From Chloroflexota bacterium (GTDB lineage Bacteria > Chloroflexota > Anaerolineae > Anaerolineales > Villigracilaceae), in assembly GCA_021812905.1 (NCBI GenBank), contig JAKAMM010000055.1, forward strand, positions 1-8,823: DNA of 8,823 nt, written 5' to 3'. The notes below the pieces were generated by a model that saw only the letters and a list, made by a program, of their open reading frames with translations, searched no databases and was not told where the DNA came from. How positions within the stretch are numbered: position 1 is the stretch's first letter; each line of letters opens with the position of its first letter. The translations under genes and the position numbers were made by a program. Of this stretch, positions 7,686-8,823 are shown piece after piece.

Positions 7686-8823
7686 CTTACACGCCCAACC
7701 TTCTAACATCATTACCGGACGCACAACTCGACTTGCTCCGCCGCGTTGCGGACCAGGCGACCGTGCTTGGATTCCCCATTTACGTTGTCGGCGGCTTCGT
7801 CCGGGACCTCGTGCTGGGCCGCCCAGTCCTCGACTTTGATCTCGTCCTCGAAGGGGATGCCATCGCGCTGGGGCATTCCCTCGTTTCGAAGTTTGGCGGC
7901 AAGCTGACAGCGCATACAAAATTCAGAACCGCAAAATGGTTTCCCAACCTTTCAACCTTTCAACCTTCAAACCTCCCAACCTTTATCGATCTCATCTCCG
8001 CTCGCTCTGAAATCTATAAACATCCCGCCGCGCTGCCTACTGTCAAAATGGGGACGATTGCAGACGATATTCAGCGGCGTGACTTCACGATCAACGCACT
8101 CGCTGTCCGCTTGGACGGCGAATATTTCGGCGAACTGCGTGATGAACTCGATGGCTTGGACGACATAAAAAATGGCATCGTGCGAGTTTTGCATCCGCTC
8201 TCTTTTATGGATGATCCCACGCGCATATTCCGCGCAGTGCGATATGAGAAGCGTTATGATTTCAAGGTCGAGCCGCAAACGCTGGCTCTCATTCCAGAAG
8301 CGCTGCCATTTATCGCGAAACTCTCCGCCCAGCGTTTGCGCCATGAATTGGATTTGATCCTCGATGAACCGAACGCCGAGTCCATGCTGGCGCGGCTGGG
8401 CGATTTGGATTTACTGAATCCCATCCATCCCGCCCTGACCTGGGATGTCACAACCTGGGCGCGTTTTCAGTATAAAGTCAGTTCGCCTGATGAACGCTGG
8501 CTATTATGGTTGATGTCGCTTACCGAAACCGAGATCACATCTTTGAATGAGCGTTTGAAATTCACGGCATCGCTGTTGAAATCTCTTTATGCTTCATCAA
8601 AAATTTTTGCGGCCCTGCCTGCCTTCGCCGATTTGAAACCCAGCCAATGCGTCGAGCGGCTCGATGGAATGCCATTGCCCGCCGCCTCCGTCGCTGCCCT
8701 CGTCGCGCAGGGACAGTCTCGGCAAAACTTGGAGAAATATTTATCCGAGTGGCGACACATCAAACCGAAGACCACCGGCGATGATTTGAAAAGCCTTGGC
8801 ATCGTGCCGGGTCCGAAGTATCA
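7679..8823 (+). CDS. cca: tRNA nucleotidyltransferase/poly(A) polymerase family protein, 3' end missing
   Basis: The family adds CCA (or only part of it) to tRNA 3' ends, or tails RNA with A. The 381 visible codons carry the full class II signature: GGFVRD (38-43), the metal-binding pair in LDFDLVLEGDA (Asp52, Asp54), RRDFTINALA (133-142) and DDPTRIFRAVRY (178-189). GDDLKSLGIVPGPK (367-380) is the motif near the end of such proteins, so little is likely missing past 8823. The start is GTG 7679: an in-frame TAA at 7673 bars anything longer, and it overlaps the thioesterase stop by 7 bp. No clear ribosome-binding site is seen, so coupling is likely. An 8-bp tandem repeat inside the gene codes residues 89-102, an insertion of roughly ten residues before FIDLISARSE. 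CCA-adding and A-adding specificities cannot be separated here. Confidence 0.92.
   Translation, partial: MVTYTPNLLTSLPDAQLDLLRRVADQATVLGFPIYVVGGFVRDLVLGRPVLDFDLVLEGDAIALGHSLVSKFGGKLTAHTKFRTAKWFPNLSTFQPSNLPTFIDLISARSEIYKHPAALPTVKMGTIADDIQRRDFTINALAVRLDGEYFGELRDELDGLDDIKNGIVRVLHPLSFMDDPTRIFRAVRYEKRYDFKVEPQTLALIPEALPFIAKLSAQRLRHELDLILDEPNAESMLARLGDLDLLNPIHPALTWDVTTWARFQYKVSSPDERWLLWLMSLTETEITSLNERLKFTASLLKSLYASSKIFAALPAFADLKPSQCVERLDGMPLPAASVAALVAQGQSRQNLEKYLSEWRHIKPKTTGDDLKSLGIVPGPKY
7945..7984 (+). repeat. Five-copy 8-bp tandem repeat (CAACCTTT) inside cca
   Basis: The five consecutive octamers are CAACCTTT, CAACCTTT, CAACCTTC, AAACCTCC and CAACCTTT, 40 bp in all. They are translated as part of NLSTFQPSNLPTF (90-102). 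Because 8 is not a multiple of 3, gain or loss of one unit would shift the reading frame. The same octamer core occurs in the terminator arm at 3095-3102 and as CAACCTTC just after the cca start (7695-7702). Confidence 0.8.

Overview
The window looks like ordinary chromosomal DNA from a bacterium of the phylum Chloroflexota, most likely class Anaerolineae. The pointers are an isopentenyl phosphate kinase in a bacterium, a GT-C membrane glycosyltransferase with an LWPPLYP loop, and a membrane protein with long Thr-Pro linkers, all familiar in that group. The placement is inference; there is no rRNA or other marker gene. No tRNA, rRNA, CRISPR array, transposase or prophage gene is visible, and I do not see a clearly new multi-gene system.

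Layout, left to right. (1) An amidase-signature hydrolase on the minus strand (104-1465) is divergent from a multi-spanning GT-C type membrane protein on the plus strand (1489-3069). The 23-bp gap between them holds one palindromic -10 sequence, ATTATAAT, that can serve both directions and puts both transcription starts at or next to the start codons. (2) The membrane protein converges on fhs. The gap between them (3070-3206) holds a perfect 16-bp hairpin terminator that can work on both strands and an 81-bp imperfect palindrome of the TCATTGCGAG...GCAATCTCC repeat type. (3) fhs (3207-5207, minus) encodes formate-tetrahydrofolate ligase. It carries an internal segment otherwise familiar from eukaryotic C1-tetrahydrofolate synthase and a Lys/Ala-rich N-terminal tail. 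(4) A 174-bp gap with a short hairpin and a doubtful 20-codon frame separates fhs from ipk (5382-6188, minus), isopentenyl phosphate kinase. (5) Divergent from ipk, a compact plus-strand operon runs to the right edge: a membrane-anchored Thr/Pro-repeat protein (6244-7185), a hotdog-fold thioesterase (7182-7685, ATGA overlap) and a tRNA nucleotidyltransferase/poly(A) polymerase family gene (7679 to the edge, GTG start, 7-bp overlap, incomplete at its 3' end).

The genes are mostly unrelated housekeeping functions: one-carbon activation by fhs, isoprenoid precursor supply by ipk through the alternative mevalonate route, tRNA 3'-end maturation by cca, and envelope glycosylation or surface structures by the GT-C and Thr/Pro proteins. 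The points most worth a second look are the shared symmetric -10 with leaderless starts, the five-copy 8-bp tandem repeat inside the cca reading frame, and the unusual form of fhs.
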